Notes under the pieces: model-generated | Databases searched by the model: none | Told to the model about the DNA's origin: nothing | Seen by the model: only the letters and a program-made list of their open reading frames with translations | Position numbers and translations under genes: made by a program | Assembly (NCBI RefSeq): GCF_003967015.1 | Contig: NZ_AP017560.1 | Coordinates: forward strand, 4,152,048-4,216,047 | Origin: Pseudanabaena sp. ABRG5-3 | Lineage (GTDB): Bacteria > Cyanobacteriota > Cyanobacteriia > Pseudanabaenales > Pseudanabaenaceae | Length of the DNA stretch: 64,000 bases | Direction of reading: 5' to 3' | In this document: piece by piece, positions 40,450-48,653 of the stretch | How the letters are laid out: every line of letters starts with the position of its first letter | Numbering within the stretch: the stretch's first letter is position 1

Positions 40450-40856
40450 TGACGAATATCAAAAGAAGCTTGTGAAGCATAGAAGCAAACATCAAACTCA
40501 TAGAAAAAATTTGAACGTCCAAGAATAAGAGGAATATCATTAGAAAGAGTCCATGCGAACGCCAATCGCACAATCTCAAAATCACTCACCTTCGCTGACA
40601 AAACTAAACCTCGCGCTTTCAACAAAGCAAGATTTCCGCCTAAAACAATTTCAGTGGTTTGATTTTCCCAAATTGCTCCAAGTTGCACACCCAAATCATA
40701 CGGCAAGACATTTACGCTTGAACCAGTATCCAACAAACCAGAAACCTCAAGTGATGACTCTTTATACATGAGTCGTAATGGTAAATATGGCAAGCGATCG
40801 ACCACACCATATCGATCTTCCTGCCTAACAAACGCAAACCTTTTAGCTTCAAGCAT
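40428..40856 (-). CDS. Retroviral-type aspartyl protease family protein
   Basis: 142 residues with one aspartyl-protease motif LLDTGSSVNVLP (catalytic Asp at about 43), the flap-like VLGGN and the second-half hydrophobic LGRSNFFYEFDV. Such single-DTG proteins dimerise to form the active site. In bacteria they are mostly uncharacterised and often paired with a small protein. The partner gene ends 2 nt upstream. It lies in the toxin-antitoxin stretch, so it may be part of a two-gene module. Confidence 0.78.
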   Translation of the reverse strand: MLEAKRFAFVRQEDRYGVVDRLPYLPLRLMYKESSLEVSGLLDTGSSVNVLPYDLGVQLGAIWENQTTEIVLGGNLALLKARGLVLSAKVSDFEIVRLAFAWTLSNDIPLILGRSNFFYEFDVCFYASQASFDIRQIDKSRK

Positions 40857-40858
40857 GA

Positions 40859-41089
40859 TTATCCTGCGCTACTAACCGAATCTTCTTCTAGAAGTTGCAT
40901 TAACTGGTGAGCAGCTTGATGACTATCATAGGGCGACCAAACAGGATAGACAGCGTTATTCTGAAAAGACTCTGACAAATTTTCTATACCTTCCTCTTTA
41001 GACAAATCAGCTACCAGAAACTGCATAACTAGAAACTTATCTGCACGGGATAATTTTTGAAGATTTGGCAATAACTCAGTAACAGACAT
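40859..41089 (-). CDS. Small hypothetical protein upstream of the aspartyl protease
   Basis: 76 residues from ATG 41089: MSVTELLPNLQKLSRADKFL, then VMQFLVADLSKEEGI and a polar tail VYPVWSPYDSHQAAHQLMQLLEEDSV. Helical N-terminus, acidic C-terminus. An in-frame ORF continues upstream to 41233 but that part crosses repeat R2, so I take the internal start. Its stop is 2 nt before the protease ATG, which supports a functional pair. Confidence 0.65.
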   Translation of the reverse strand: MSVTELLPNLQKLSRADKFLVMQFLVADLSKEEGIENLSESFQNNAVYPVWSPYDSHQAAHQLMQLLEEDSVSSAG

Positions 41090-41166
41090 ATGCTTATATA
41101 TGTTGAGATATAAAATTAGTTTATCATTTAAACTTATTGAATTGTAATTTCTGCACTGTTGACTGG

Positions 41167-41233
41167 ATATTTGGGAAGAGATAAGAGCGATGGGAAAAAG
41201 GCGATCGCTTCTACTTTTTAAGAGATTTACCAA
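41167..41233. repeat. Dispersed repeat R2, copy 4
   Basis: ATATTTGGGAAGAGATAAGA, GCGATGGGAAAAAGGCGATC, CTACTTTTTAAGAGATTTACC; upstream of the aspartyl protease pair. Confidence 0.75.
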
Positions 41234-41733
41234 GTTAATATACTTCTAAGAAAATATTAATAGAAAGAATCATCAATACCGATACCGCTTTATGACAAGT
41301 CATTAAACCCAAAAACCTGTAGCTCATGCTGCGCTTGCACTACAGGTTTTATTTCTGGCTTTTAATTATGCCAAGCTACTTCTTTGGAGAATTTATAGAT
41401 TTTGCTCAATTCTCCTTGCAATGATGGAGCGCTCGCCTGTGAATGATGATTAAGGGCAATCGATAACATCAAATTTTCGGGAATAGAGAAAGCGAGCGCG
41501 TTATCTATTTTTTGATGTATTGGTTTTTATGTCTTAATACAAGTGGCTATAGCGATAACCATCAAATTAGGGCAAAATAACAGAGATGTGGTGCGACGGA
41601 TAAGGACAAACTCTTCTAAAAAACGAGTTTTTAATGCTCAACTGAATGGGCAAGTTTGCTGCTCTTTTCATTTCTGCTTTTGCCAACTCATTAATTTTTC
41701 ATGGCAGAAACAAGCTATAAGCACTGTATAACT
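41234..41733. other. Intergenic region with palindromic remnants
   Basis: About 500 nt with no gene. It holds an imperfect palindrome at 41312-41350 (AAAACCTGTAG/CTACAGGTTTT) and at 41525-41552 a lone end of the family 1 element (GTCTTAATACAAGTGGCTATAGC). Two GAGCG/CGAGCGC blocks near 41430 and 41495 are of unknown meaning. Confidence 0.6.
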
Positions 41734-43284
41734 ATGATCAAAACCGCAATTACGAAGATCTCAATAGTAGGAATTTTCCCGCTAATGTGTAGTCTCGCTC
41801 CTGCTCTAGATACGATCGCCTTAGCCCAAACCTTGCCTACCGCAACGAGTAAGATTGCTCAGAGTACTCCACTGGCAAACACACCAATTAAGCTGGTAGA
41901 ACGGGCAAATTCTCTAAGGGAGCAAAATCAACTTGATCGCGCCTTGGCTTTATATCGCCAAGCGATCGCCACAAGTCCAGAGTTTGTACCTGCCTACTAT
42001 GGTTTGGGAGTAACTTTGCGCCAAAAGGGGGACATTCAAGGTGCTATCGAAGCCCATCGCCAAGCAATTACCATTGATAAAAACTATACGCCTGCCTATT
42101 ACGGGTTAGGGATTGCGCTATATCAGAAAGGGGATACGAGTGGCGCGATCGAGGCCTATAACCAATTTATTCAACTTAGCAAAGCGGACACCAATCTGGC
42201 TCCTGTGTATTACAACTTGGGGCTTGCCCATGAGCGACGCAATAATATTGATGGGGCAATCGGCGCTTTTCGGAAGGCAATAGAATTTGATCCTAAATAT
42301 GCCCTTGCCCATAACGGTTTAGGTACAGTGCTACGTCGGCAAGGGAATCGTCAAGAAGCGATCGCCGCCTATCGTCGGGCAATCGAGCTTGCTCCACAGT
42401 ATGCCGTGGCTCATTTTGCTTTGGGTATTTCTCTGTATGAAGAAAGAGACTATGCAGGCTCAATTGATGCTTATAAACGGGTAGTCGCCATCGATCCTAA
42501 TTTCCCTAATGTTTATTACAATCTGGGGCTAACCTATAACCAATTAGGCGATCGCCAAAGTGCCATAGCTACTTTTCGCAAAGCTCTGGAGCAAGATCCT
42601 CGCAATGCTGATATTTATGCCGCATTGGGTAGCGCTCTGTTGCGGGAAGAAAATATCCCTGAAGCGGCGGAAGCTTTTAAACGGAGTACCGAAATTAATC
42701 CAAAGGTGGCGAGTAATTTCAATGGCTTAGGTTTAGCCCTACGTCGCCAAGGTGATCTTGAAGGAGCGATCGCTGCCTATGAGCAATCTATTGCCATTAA
42801 TCCCAGCTATGCGGCTGCCTATAATAATCTTGGTCGCGCTCTGTCCGATCAAAATCGCAATAATGAAGCAATTGCTGCATTTCGTCGAGCGATCACCCTT
42901 GACACCAAAAACGCCGTTGCCTATAGCAATCTGGGCAATCTTTTGCGCTCTCAAGGCAATATCGATGAAGCGATCGAGGCTTTCCAAAAAACCATTGCGA
43001 TCGGCAAAGAAGATTTATGGGTGGACTATACCAGCTTGGGGCTTGCCTATGCCGATCGCGGTAAGTTAGGAGATGCCCAAACAGCCTATCTCAAGGCTCT
43101 AGATTTAAATCCCAAATTTGCTAAGGCTTATTTTGGTTTAGGTGCTTTGTATACCCTTAGGGGTGAAGTGAGTAATGCCATTCGCTCCTATCAAGAGGCT
43201 CTGAAGCTATACGAAGAAACACGCGAGGCTGAATGGATTAAGCGTACTCAGCAAGCAATTCAAGCATTGCAAGGAATTACCTAA
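41734..43284 (+). CDS. Exported TPR-repeat protein
   Basis: 516 residues from ATG 41734 (MIKTAITKISIVGIFPLM, a signal peptide); ATG 41701 would add 11 residues that spoil it. About 13 TPR repeats of 34 residues (for example PAYYGLGVTLRQKGDIQGAIEAHRQAI, and again AYNNLGRALSDQNRNNEAIAAFRRAI) fill residues 55-516. TPR solenoids hold protein partners; many cyanobacterial ones act in photosystem or envelope assembly. Which complex is served here cannot be told. Monocistronic. Confidence 0.82.
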   Translation: MIKTAITKISIVGIFPLMCSLAPALDTIALAQTLPTATSKIAQSTPLANTPIKLVERANSLREQNQLDRALALYRQAIATSPEFVPAYYGLGVTLRQKGDIQGAIEAHRQAITIDKNYTPAYYGLGIALYQKGDTSGAIEAYNQFIQLSKADTNLAPVYYNLGLAHERRNNIDGAIGAFRKAIEFDPKYALAHNGLGTVLRRQGNRQEAIAAYRRAIELAPQYAVAHFALGISLYEERDYAGSIDAYKRVVAIDPNFPNVYYNLGLTYNQLGDRQSAIATFRKALEQDPRNADIYAALGSALLREENIPEAAEAFKRSTEINPKVASNFNGLGLALRRQGDLEGAIAAYEQSIAINPSYAAAYNNLGRALSDQNRNNEAIAAFRRAITLDTKNAVAYSNLGNLLRSQGNIDEAIEAFQKTIAIGKEDLWVDYTSLGLAYADRGKLGDAQTAYLKALDLNPKFAKAYFGLGALYTLRGEVSNAIRSYQEALKLYEETREAEWIKRTQQAIQALQGIT

Positions 43285-43390
43285 AGAAAATAACTTAGGG
43301 CATCATCAAACATTGCCCTAAGTCATTTTCTTTAGGCATGTTACACGATTTATCAAGTATAGCAATGTAAGAGATAGCTAGGACAAATCA

Positions 43391-43443
43391 AAACCCAAAT
43401 AAGTGAAGGCGGCACGAAGTGCCGCCTTCACTTATTTGGGTTT
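43391..43443. repeat. MITE-like palindrome, family 1 copy A
   Basis: Perfect 25-bp arms (AAACCCAAATAAGTGAAGG...) around GAA. Left outer flank TAGCTAGGACAAATC matches the family 1 ends at 48301 and 52980; element extent about 43358-43455. Confidence 0.75.
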
Positions 43444-43475
43444 GCAGTCCTAAATCATTTGTAAATTTTTGGGTT

Positions 43476-43510
43476 TGTGGAAGCGTAACCCGAAGGGTTA
43501 CGCTTCCACA
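43476..43510. repeat. Palindrome, family 2 copy
   Basis: Perfect 16-bp arms TGTGGAAGCGTAACCC around GAA. Left arm CCTAAATCATTTGTAAATTT and right end GGATTGCTATA match family 2. It abuts copy A, so the two share a border. Confidence 0.75.
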
Positions 43511-43536
43511 GGATTGCTATAAACGCCAACAGGAAC

Positions 43537-43701
43537 TTAACGAATTTCTACAAGTTCACCTATACCAACACAGGCAATCCGATCTTGTTCTGGAATAAAC
43601 AAATAAGCATCTTTGCCAGAAATATTCACACAGTAGCCAATCCATCTCATGCTGATATGGCGAAATTTTCGGTTATTTACATACGGATTATTAACATTCA
43701 A
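43537..43701 (-). CDS. Small hypothetical protein (54 aa, TTG start)
   Basis: Between two palindromic elements. From TTG 43701 the frame reads LNVNNPYVNNRKFRHISMRW, then IGYCVNISGKDAYLFIPEQD and ends GELVEIR. The codon use and the pattern of hydrophobic residues (IACVGIGELVEI) look coding. An AGAGGT lies about 8 nt before the TTG, supporting that start. The in-frame ATG at MRWIGY is the fallback. Its size escapes most gene callers. Function unknown. Confidence 0.55.
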   Translation of the reverse strand: MNVNNPYVNNRKFRHISMRWIGYCVNISGKDAYLFIPEQDRIACVGIGELVEIR

Positions 43702-43741
43702 AGCGATTACCTCTTCATTAATAAAAAGCTAGTTATATTGC

Positions 43742-43832
43742 TATAGAAGTCCTAATTCATTTGTAGACTTTTGAGTTTGAAAAACGTACCGAAGGGACGC
43801 TTTTTTGCAATCTATTGAGGATTGCTAAGTAT
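43742..43832. repeat. MITE-like element, family 2 copy with degenerate core
   Basis: Left end GCTATAGAAGTCCTAATTCA matches the family 2 arm (CCTAAATCATTTGTAGATTTT); right end GAGGATTGCTAAG. The core palindrome is imperfect (AAAAACGTACC/GGGACGCTTTTTT). Confidence 0.55.
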
Positions 43833-43855
43833 CTAGGCATAATTAAGAAACAGAA

Positions 43856-43898
43856 CCAAAAACTGTGGCGCACTCTGCGCGTGCGCCACAGTTTTTGG
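43856..43898. repeat. Palindrome, family 3 (GTGGCGCAC core)
   Basis: 18-bp arms CCAAAAACTGTGGCGCAC around a 7-nt loop. Flank and core match 5286-5324. Confidence 0.75.
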
Positions 43899-44122
43899 GG
43901 TTTTATATTTACAAGATATATCAAACACAGTTTGAGAACTCTTAAATGAAGTAGGAGTTTTAAAAAATGGTAAGACTTAGCTAGCTTTTAAGTGTTTGGG
44001 TATTTTAGAGAATGCGGTCTTCTCAATATTTATGTATAAGGATTAATCTTAATAGTTCTAACTTTCTTCGGAAAAATTTGCTGTTCTCTTAGTGGAGTTT
44101 ATGTCCTAATACACTTATCGAT

Positions 44123-44189
44123 AAATATAAAGAACCGATTTTTTGTGGTGCTGCTTCGCAGCACCACAAAAAATCGGTTCTTTATATTT
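44123..44189. repeat. 67-bp perfect palindrome, family 1-like
   Basis: Arms of 32 bp (AAATATAAAGAACCGATTTT...) around TTC. Its left flank TATGTCCTAATACACTTATC contains the family 1 outer end (GTCCTAATACAAGTG). Confidence 0.75.
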
Positions 44190-44285
44190 GTCGCACAACC
44201 CTAACTGTAGCGATCGCGCTTTGAGATTGTTATAAGCTTACATAGTTGATGGATTGTGCTGCCCAAAGCAAAGTACAAACCATAA

Positions 44286-45062
<777 letters not shown>

Positions 45063-45063
45063 A

Positions 45064-45095
45064 TTAGAGAAGGGTGCAAAAGCACCCTTCTCTAA
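45064..45095 (+). terminator. Terminator after fabG
   Basis: 14-bp stem TTAGAGAAGGGTGC with AAAA loop, overlapping 2 nt past the stop; A/T-rich sequence follows. Confidence 0.7.
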
Positions 45096-45119
45096 ATTTA
45101 TGGAATTAAGAGGGATCTT

Positions 45120-45605
45120 ATGCGTCGCACCTTGAAAATTTTGCTAATTGGCATATTGGGGATTTTGTGTATGGTTATTAGTCCCAATTTCGCGATCGCT
45201 TCACCAGTCAGCACAACTGCCAAACTAGCCTCGATTGATTTCACGAAGCAACAGGCGATCGCAGTTAATGTCAGTCTCAGTAATGCCGCTAACGAATTAA
45301 AATTTACCCCTGATCGCTTTACCTTTAGCGCAGGCAAGCGTTACAAACTGTTGCTGAGTAATCCTAGCGGCATGAAACATTATTTCACTAGTAAAGATTT
45401 TGCTGATGCGGTCTGGACACAAAATGTTGTGGCTGGCAACGTGGAGATTAAAGGCAATATCCGCGAATTAGAACTAAAGCCTAATGCCACTGCTGAATGG
45501 ACTTTTGTACCAATTAAATCAGGAATCTATGAATTGCATTGTGCGATCGCAGGGCACACCGAAGCAGGAATGCGTGGCAGCATCACGATTCAACCAAGCG
45601 TTTAG
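45120..45605 (+). CDS. Exported cupredoxin-fold protein with type 1 copper ligands
   Basis: 161 residues with a signal peptide (about 1-28; LIGILGILCMVIS, cleavage after AIA). The ligand set of a type 1 copper site is in order: His87 in KHYFTS, Cys141 and His146 in HCAIAGHTEAGM, Met151. Strands fit the cupredoxin barrel. This is a blue-copper-like periplasmic or lumenal electron carrier or copper chaperone; it lacks the usual plastocyanin sequence. Monocistronic. Confidence 0.82.
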   Translation: MRRTLKILLIGILGILCMVISPNFAIASPVSTTAKLASIDFTKQQAIAVNVSLSNAANELKFTPDRFTFSAGKRYKLLLSNPSGMKHYFTSKDFADAVWTQNVVAGNVEIKGNIRELELKPNATAEWTFVPIKSGIYELHCAIAGHTEAGMRGSITIQPSV

Positions 45606-45651
45606 AATAGGGAACGAACCCGCATTTGTTTCACTACAGGATTAAATCCTC

Positions 45652-46467
45652 ATGCGTTCGATATTTGCAATTTTTCTTACTTTATTTTTATTTTTTCATC
45701 CCGCAGCGATCGCACCAGTACAGGCGCAACTAAATATTACAGAGGCAGAATCCAATCAGATGGATGACCTCGTTAAAAAGGCTTTTGCTGCAACGGATGC
45801 AGGTGAATTTCCAAAGGCTGAATGGTATTGGACAGATTTAATCAAGCTCTATCCCAATAATGCCGCAGGTTGGAGCAATCGGGGCAACTCGAAAATGAGT
45901 CAAAATCGCCCACAGGAAGCCCTCGAAGATTACAACAAGTCCGTAGAGCTTGCACCAAATTTTCCTGATCCTTACCTCAATCGTGGGGCAGCTTTAGAAA
46001 GTTTGGGCAAATGGGAGGAGGCGATCGCCGATTATGATCGTGTGTTAGCAATCGATCCCCAAGATGCGGCTGCCTATAACAATCGTGGTAATGCTAAGGC
46101 TGGGTTAGGTAAATGGCAAGAGGCGATCGCTGATTATCAAACCGCAATGCAGGTAAATTCGCGATTTAGTACTGCCTTTGGTAATAATGCGATCGCCTTG
46201 TATGAGGTCGGCGTTCAAACTGGCAATACTGATACCGCAATCAAGGCAATGAAAAATATCCTACGCAAATACCCCAATTTTACGGATGTGCGGGCGGCTC
46301 TCACTGCGGCACTCTGGGCTGACAAGAAACAGGGCGAAGCGGAAAGCAATTGGGTATCTGTAGAAAATCTCGATCCACGCTACCGAGATATTAATTGGGT
46401 TAAAAATATCCGTCGCTGGCCCCCGTCACTAGTTACTGCCCTCGAAAAATTTCTCACTTTAAAATAA
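45652..46467 (+). CDS. Exported TPR-repeat protein
   Basis: 271 residues. Signal peptide (MRSIFAIFLTLFLFFHPAAI, cleavage after VQA). Four TPR repeats follow: NNAAGWSNRGNSKMSQNRPQEALEDYNKSVE, FPDPYLNRGAALESLGKWEEAIADYDRVLA, DAAAYNNRGNAKAGLGKWQEAIADYQTAM and one more (about 165-205). The C-terminal part has ENLDPRYRDINWVKNIRRWPP. Periplasmic or lumenal protein-binding scaffold of unknown partner. It lies 46 nt after the cupredoxin gene on the same strand and may be co-transcribed. Confidence 0.82.
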   Translation: MRSIFAIFLTLFLFFHPAAIAPVQAQLNITEAESNQMDDLVKKAFAATDAGEFPKAEWYWTDLIKLYPNNAAGWSNRGNSKMSQNRPQEALEDYNKSVELAPNFPDPYLNRGAALESLGKWEEAIADYDRVLAIDPQDAAAYNNRGNAKAGLGKWQEAIADYQTAMQVNSRFSTAFGNNAIALYEVGVQTGNTDTAIKAMKNILRKYPNFTDVRAALTAALWADKKQGEAESNWVSVENLDPRYRDINWVKNIRRWPPSLVTALEKFLTLK

Positions 46468-46504
46468 ATAAAAAAGCGACGCTATGCGCCGCTTTTTTAT
46501 TTAT
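46464..46504. terminator. Bidirectional terminator
   Basis: Stem AAATAAATAAAAAAGCG with TAT-type loop and matching CGCTTTTTTATTTAT, between converging genes; overlaps both stop regions. Confidence 0.8.
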
Positions 46505-46830
46505 GGATTACTTGCGGGAATAGAAAACTTAACTTCACGACGTTGTTGGTTTTTAAAACTAGAAACAGCTTCATCGAAAGACTCAGCTTGATCAGCTCTA
46601 AACTTTTCAGGAGAACGACCTCCAGCGAGATTAATGTTATTTATCAACTGAAGTAAGTTGAGATTACTACCACCGATATTAAGGGAGCCTTTTTCTTGCT
46701 GTTGAGCTTCCCGCAAGGTTTGCTCCGATAATGTCGTTGCCGTATTTACTTGGGCGATCGCACCAGCCGAGGCAAATATTGTTGCTGAGACTAGACTAGT
46801 CGCAACTAGAGAAACTGTTTTGCCAATCAT
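46501..46830 (-). CDS. Exported hypothetical protein
   Basis: 109 residues with a signal peptide (MIGKTVSLVATSLVSATIFA, cleavage after AIA). The mature part is Asn/Gln-rich (EQTLREAQQQEKGSLNIGGSNLNLLQLINNINLAGG) then a basic tail (FKNQQRREVKFSIP). Low complexity suggests an extended or aggregation-prone envelope protein. No family known. Confidence 0.6.
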   Translation of the reverse strand: MIGKTVSLVATSLVSATIFASAGAIAQVNTATTLSEQTLREAQQQEKGSLNIGGSNLNLLQLINNINLAGGRSPEKFRADQAESFDEAVSSFKNQQRREVKFSIPASNP

Positions 46831-46895
46831 AGTTTTAGCTCCTTGATAACATCTATTTACTAGTCTATATCAAATTTTTGGGGCAAAGTAGAACC

Positions 46896-47044
46896 TATAG
46901 AGGGAGTCCAGCAATTCTCAGTATCAAAATTGTTTTTTTGAAAGCCTACGGTAGGCTTTCAAAAAAACAATTTTTGGGTTTCCAGCGCCAAAGGCGCTGG
47001 AAACCCAAAAATTGTTTTCATAATGAGAATTGCTATAGGGAGTC
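46896..47044. repeat. Composite element of two abutting palindromes with outer inverted ends
   Basis: Palindrome 46927-46973 (23-bp arms) and palindrome 46969-47013 (21-bp arms, AAA loop) overlap by 5 nt. Outer inverted ends AGCAATTCTCA (46910) and TGAGAATTGCT (47024), and a near-duplicate CTATAGAGGGAGTC / CTATAGGGAGTC just outside, suggest a mobilised unit. Confidence 0.65.
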
Positions 47045-47096
47045 AGTTCGGCGAAAGTAGAAAATGGCGTAAATGGCTATATTGAACTCATATTAA

Positions 47097-48122
47097 TTAG
47101 ATTGAATAGTCTAACGAGAAGGATTTGGTGTCCTTGGGTTCAATATAAACATTTTGCTGTGGTTGTAAATTTAACTCATTAAAACGTTCACGGGTGAGGT
47201 GAGCAGTTAATACCTGTCCATCATCTAGCACTAGCTCAGCTTGAACTTCCCAACCAAGGTTAATGATTCTATTGATCCTTGCTGCTATAGAAGTACTAGT
47301 TGGCTCAATCTCAATCAGAATATCGCGAGGACGAATATAAAGATCACCTTTACCATTCTGTTCGTGAGTTTGCTGGAATTTGCTAACTTGCTCGCTTTTA
47401 ACTGGCAATACATTCACAGGTCCAATAAAGCTCATCACAAAAGGCGTAGCGGGATTGTCATAAACTTCCGCAGGTGTGCCAATCTGCTCAATTTTGCCTT
47501 GATTCATCACCACGATTTGATCGGATACTTCCATCGCTTCTTCTTGATCGTGGGTCACAAATACGCTGGTGACATGGACTTCATCATGGAGACGACGTAA
47601 CCATGCACGCAATTCCTTACGGACTTTAGCATCTAGCGCTCCAAATGGCTCATCAAGCAACAATACGCTAGGTTGTACAGCAAGGGCGCGGGCAAGGGAG
47701 ACTCTTTGGCGTTGTCCACCCGATAGTTGTGAGGGATAGCGGTTGCCAAGTCCTTTGAGTTGAATGAGTTCGAGTAGCTCCTCTACGCGATCAGCAATTT
47801 TTGCCTTAGGTAGTTTGCGGACTTCTAGCCCGAAGCCAATATTTTGGCGAATATTCATGTGCTTAAACAGTGCATAATGCTGAAACACAAAACCAATATT
47901 GCGATCGCGGACATCTTGATCGGTTGCGTCTTTACCTGTAAGGAAAATTTTGCCACTATCGGGAGATTCTAACCCTGCAATTACTCGCAATAATGTGGAT
48001 TTACCAGAGCCAGAAGGTCCTAATAGCGCGACGAGTGAGCCAGTCTTGACCTCAAGATTAATATTATCGAGGGCTACATAATCGCCAAACTTCTTATTTA
48101 CATTTTCTACAACAATGCCCAC
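47097..48122 (-). CDS. cysA: Sulfate ABC transporter ATP-binding protein CysA
   Basis: 341 residues. Walker [11 protein letters not shown]-loop FVFQHYALF, signature [15 protein letters not shown], Walker [14 protein letters not shown]-loop and His switch [10 protein letters not shown]. The C-terminal 100 residues are the TOBE-type domain of sulfate/thiosulfate importers ([31 protein letters not shown]-like). The enzyme powers CysTW sulfate import. The permease and binding-protein genes are not adjacent, so it is a lone copy or split locus. Confidence 0.9.
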   Translation of the reverse strand: MGIVVENVNKKFGDYVALDNINLEVKTGSLVALLGPSGSGKSTLLRVIAGLESPDSGKIFLTGKDATDQDVRDRNIGFVFQHYALFKHMNIRQNIGFGLEVRKLPKAKIADRVEELLELIQLKGLGNRYPSQLSGGQRQRVSLARALAVQPSVLLLDEPFGALDAKVRKELRAWLRRLHDEVHVTSVFVTHDQEEAMEVSDQIVVMNQGKIEQIGTPAEVYDNPATPFVMSFIGPVNVLPVKSEQVSKFQQTHEQNGKGDLYIRPRDILIEIEPTSTSIAARINRIINLGWEVQAELVLDDGQVLTAHLTRERFNELNLQPQQNVYIEPKDTKSFSLDYSI

Positions 48123-48280
48123 GTTGCACTTGCCTCAAATTGTCTTGAAATGACCGACGGTATAGCTTTTAAGAAAGTATAGGTTATACAAATCTACAGT
48201 TATCCTGTGAGTTTACCGTTGATTAGGTGTATTCATATATTACAGCACTTCTTGTGGATCGCAAACCCAAAAACTAAATA

Positions 48281-48397
48281 TATAGCTATCGCCAAGTGTA
48301 CTAGGACATAAAACCCAAGAATTGATTGGCGGCGCTCCGCGCCGCCAATCAATTCTTGGGTTTTGATTTGTCCTAAGACAAGTGACTGTAGCTATAG
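48281..48397. repeat. MITE-like palindrome, family 1 copy B (full unit)
   Basis: Core 48311-48363: perfect 25-bp arms (AAACCCAAGAATTGATTGGC...) with TCC loop. Outer ends TATAGCTATCGCCAAGTGTA and the inverse TGTCCTAAGACAAGTGACTG, then CTATAG. This defines the unit at about 117 bp. Confidence 0.8.
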
Positions 48398-48406
48398 TTG
48401 TAGTCA

Positions 48407-48469
48407 CTCTCAAAACTCAAAAGAGCGTTACAGCGCTTCATACTACAACGCTCTTTTGAGTTTTGAGAG
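48407..48469. repeat. 63-bp long hairpin
   Basis: Perfect 23-bp arms (CTCTCAAAACTCAAAAGAGC...) around a 17-nt loop. It abuts copy B. Confidence 0.7.
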
Positions 48470-48485
48470 CGCTATAATATTTTCA

Positions 48486-48510
48486 AAGAGGGGCGCAATG
48501 CGCCCCTCTT
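48486..48510. terminator. Short hairpin upstream of the protease gene
   Basis: 11-bp stem AAGAGGGGCGC with AAT loop and a CTGTTTTG tail; it could end transcription from the left. Confidence 0.5.
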
Positions 48511-48653
48511 CTGTTTTGCAAGTAAATATTAAGGGGCATGACAGTAGATTACTGTTTGTCGCTAAAGTGGATACACAAAACACCGCCAAACCATCAAGAA
48601 ATTGTGAGGAATTTTGGACTGCTTTCGAGAATTCCTGTAATTTCCTGTAATTT

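Larger units (their letters stand above)
48123..48653. other. Intergenic region with family 1 element and two hairpins
   Basis: 530 nt without a supported gene. It has the element at 48281-48397, the hairpin at 48407-48469 and the terminator-like hairpin at 48486-48510, then the promoter of the next gene. The ORF 48363-48650 crosses these hairpins and is not coding. Confidence 0.65.

Noticed and set aside
48363-48650. 95-residue plus-strand ORF after copy B
   Set aside because: It runs through three hairpins and MITE ends, and is Ser/Cys-rich without any family signal.
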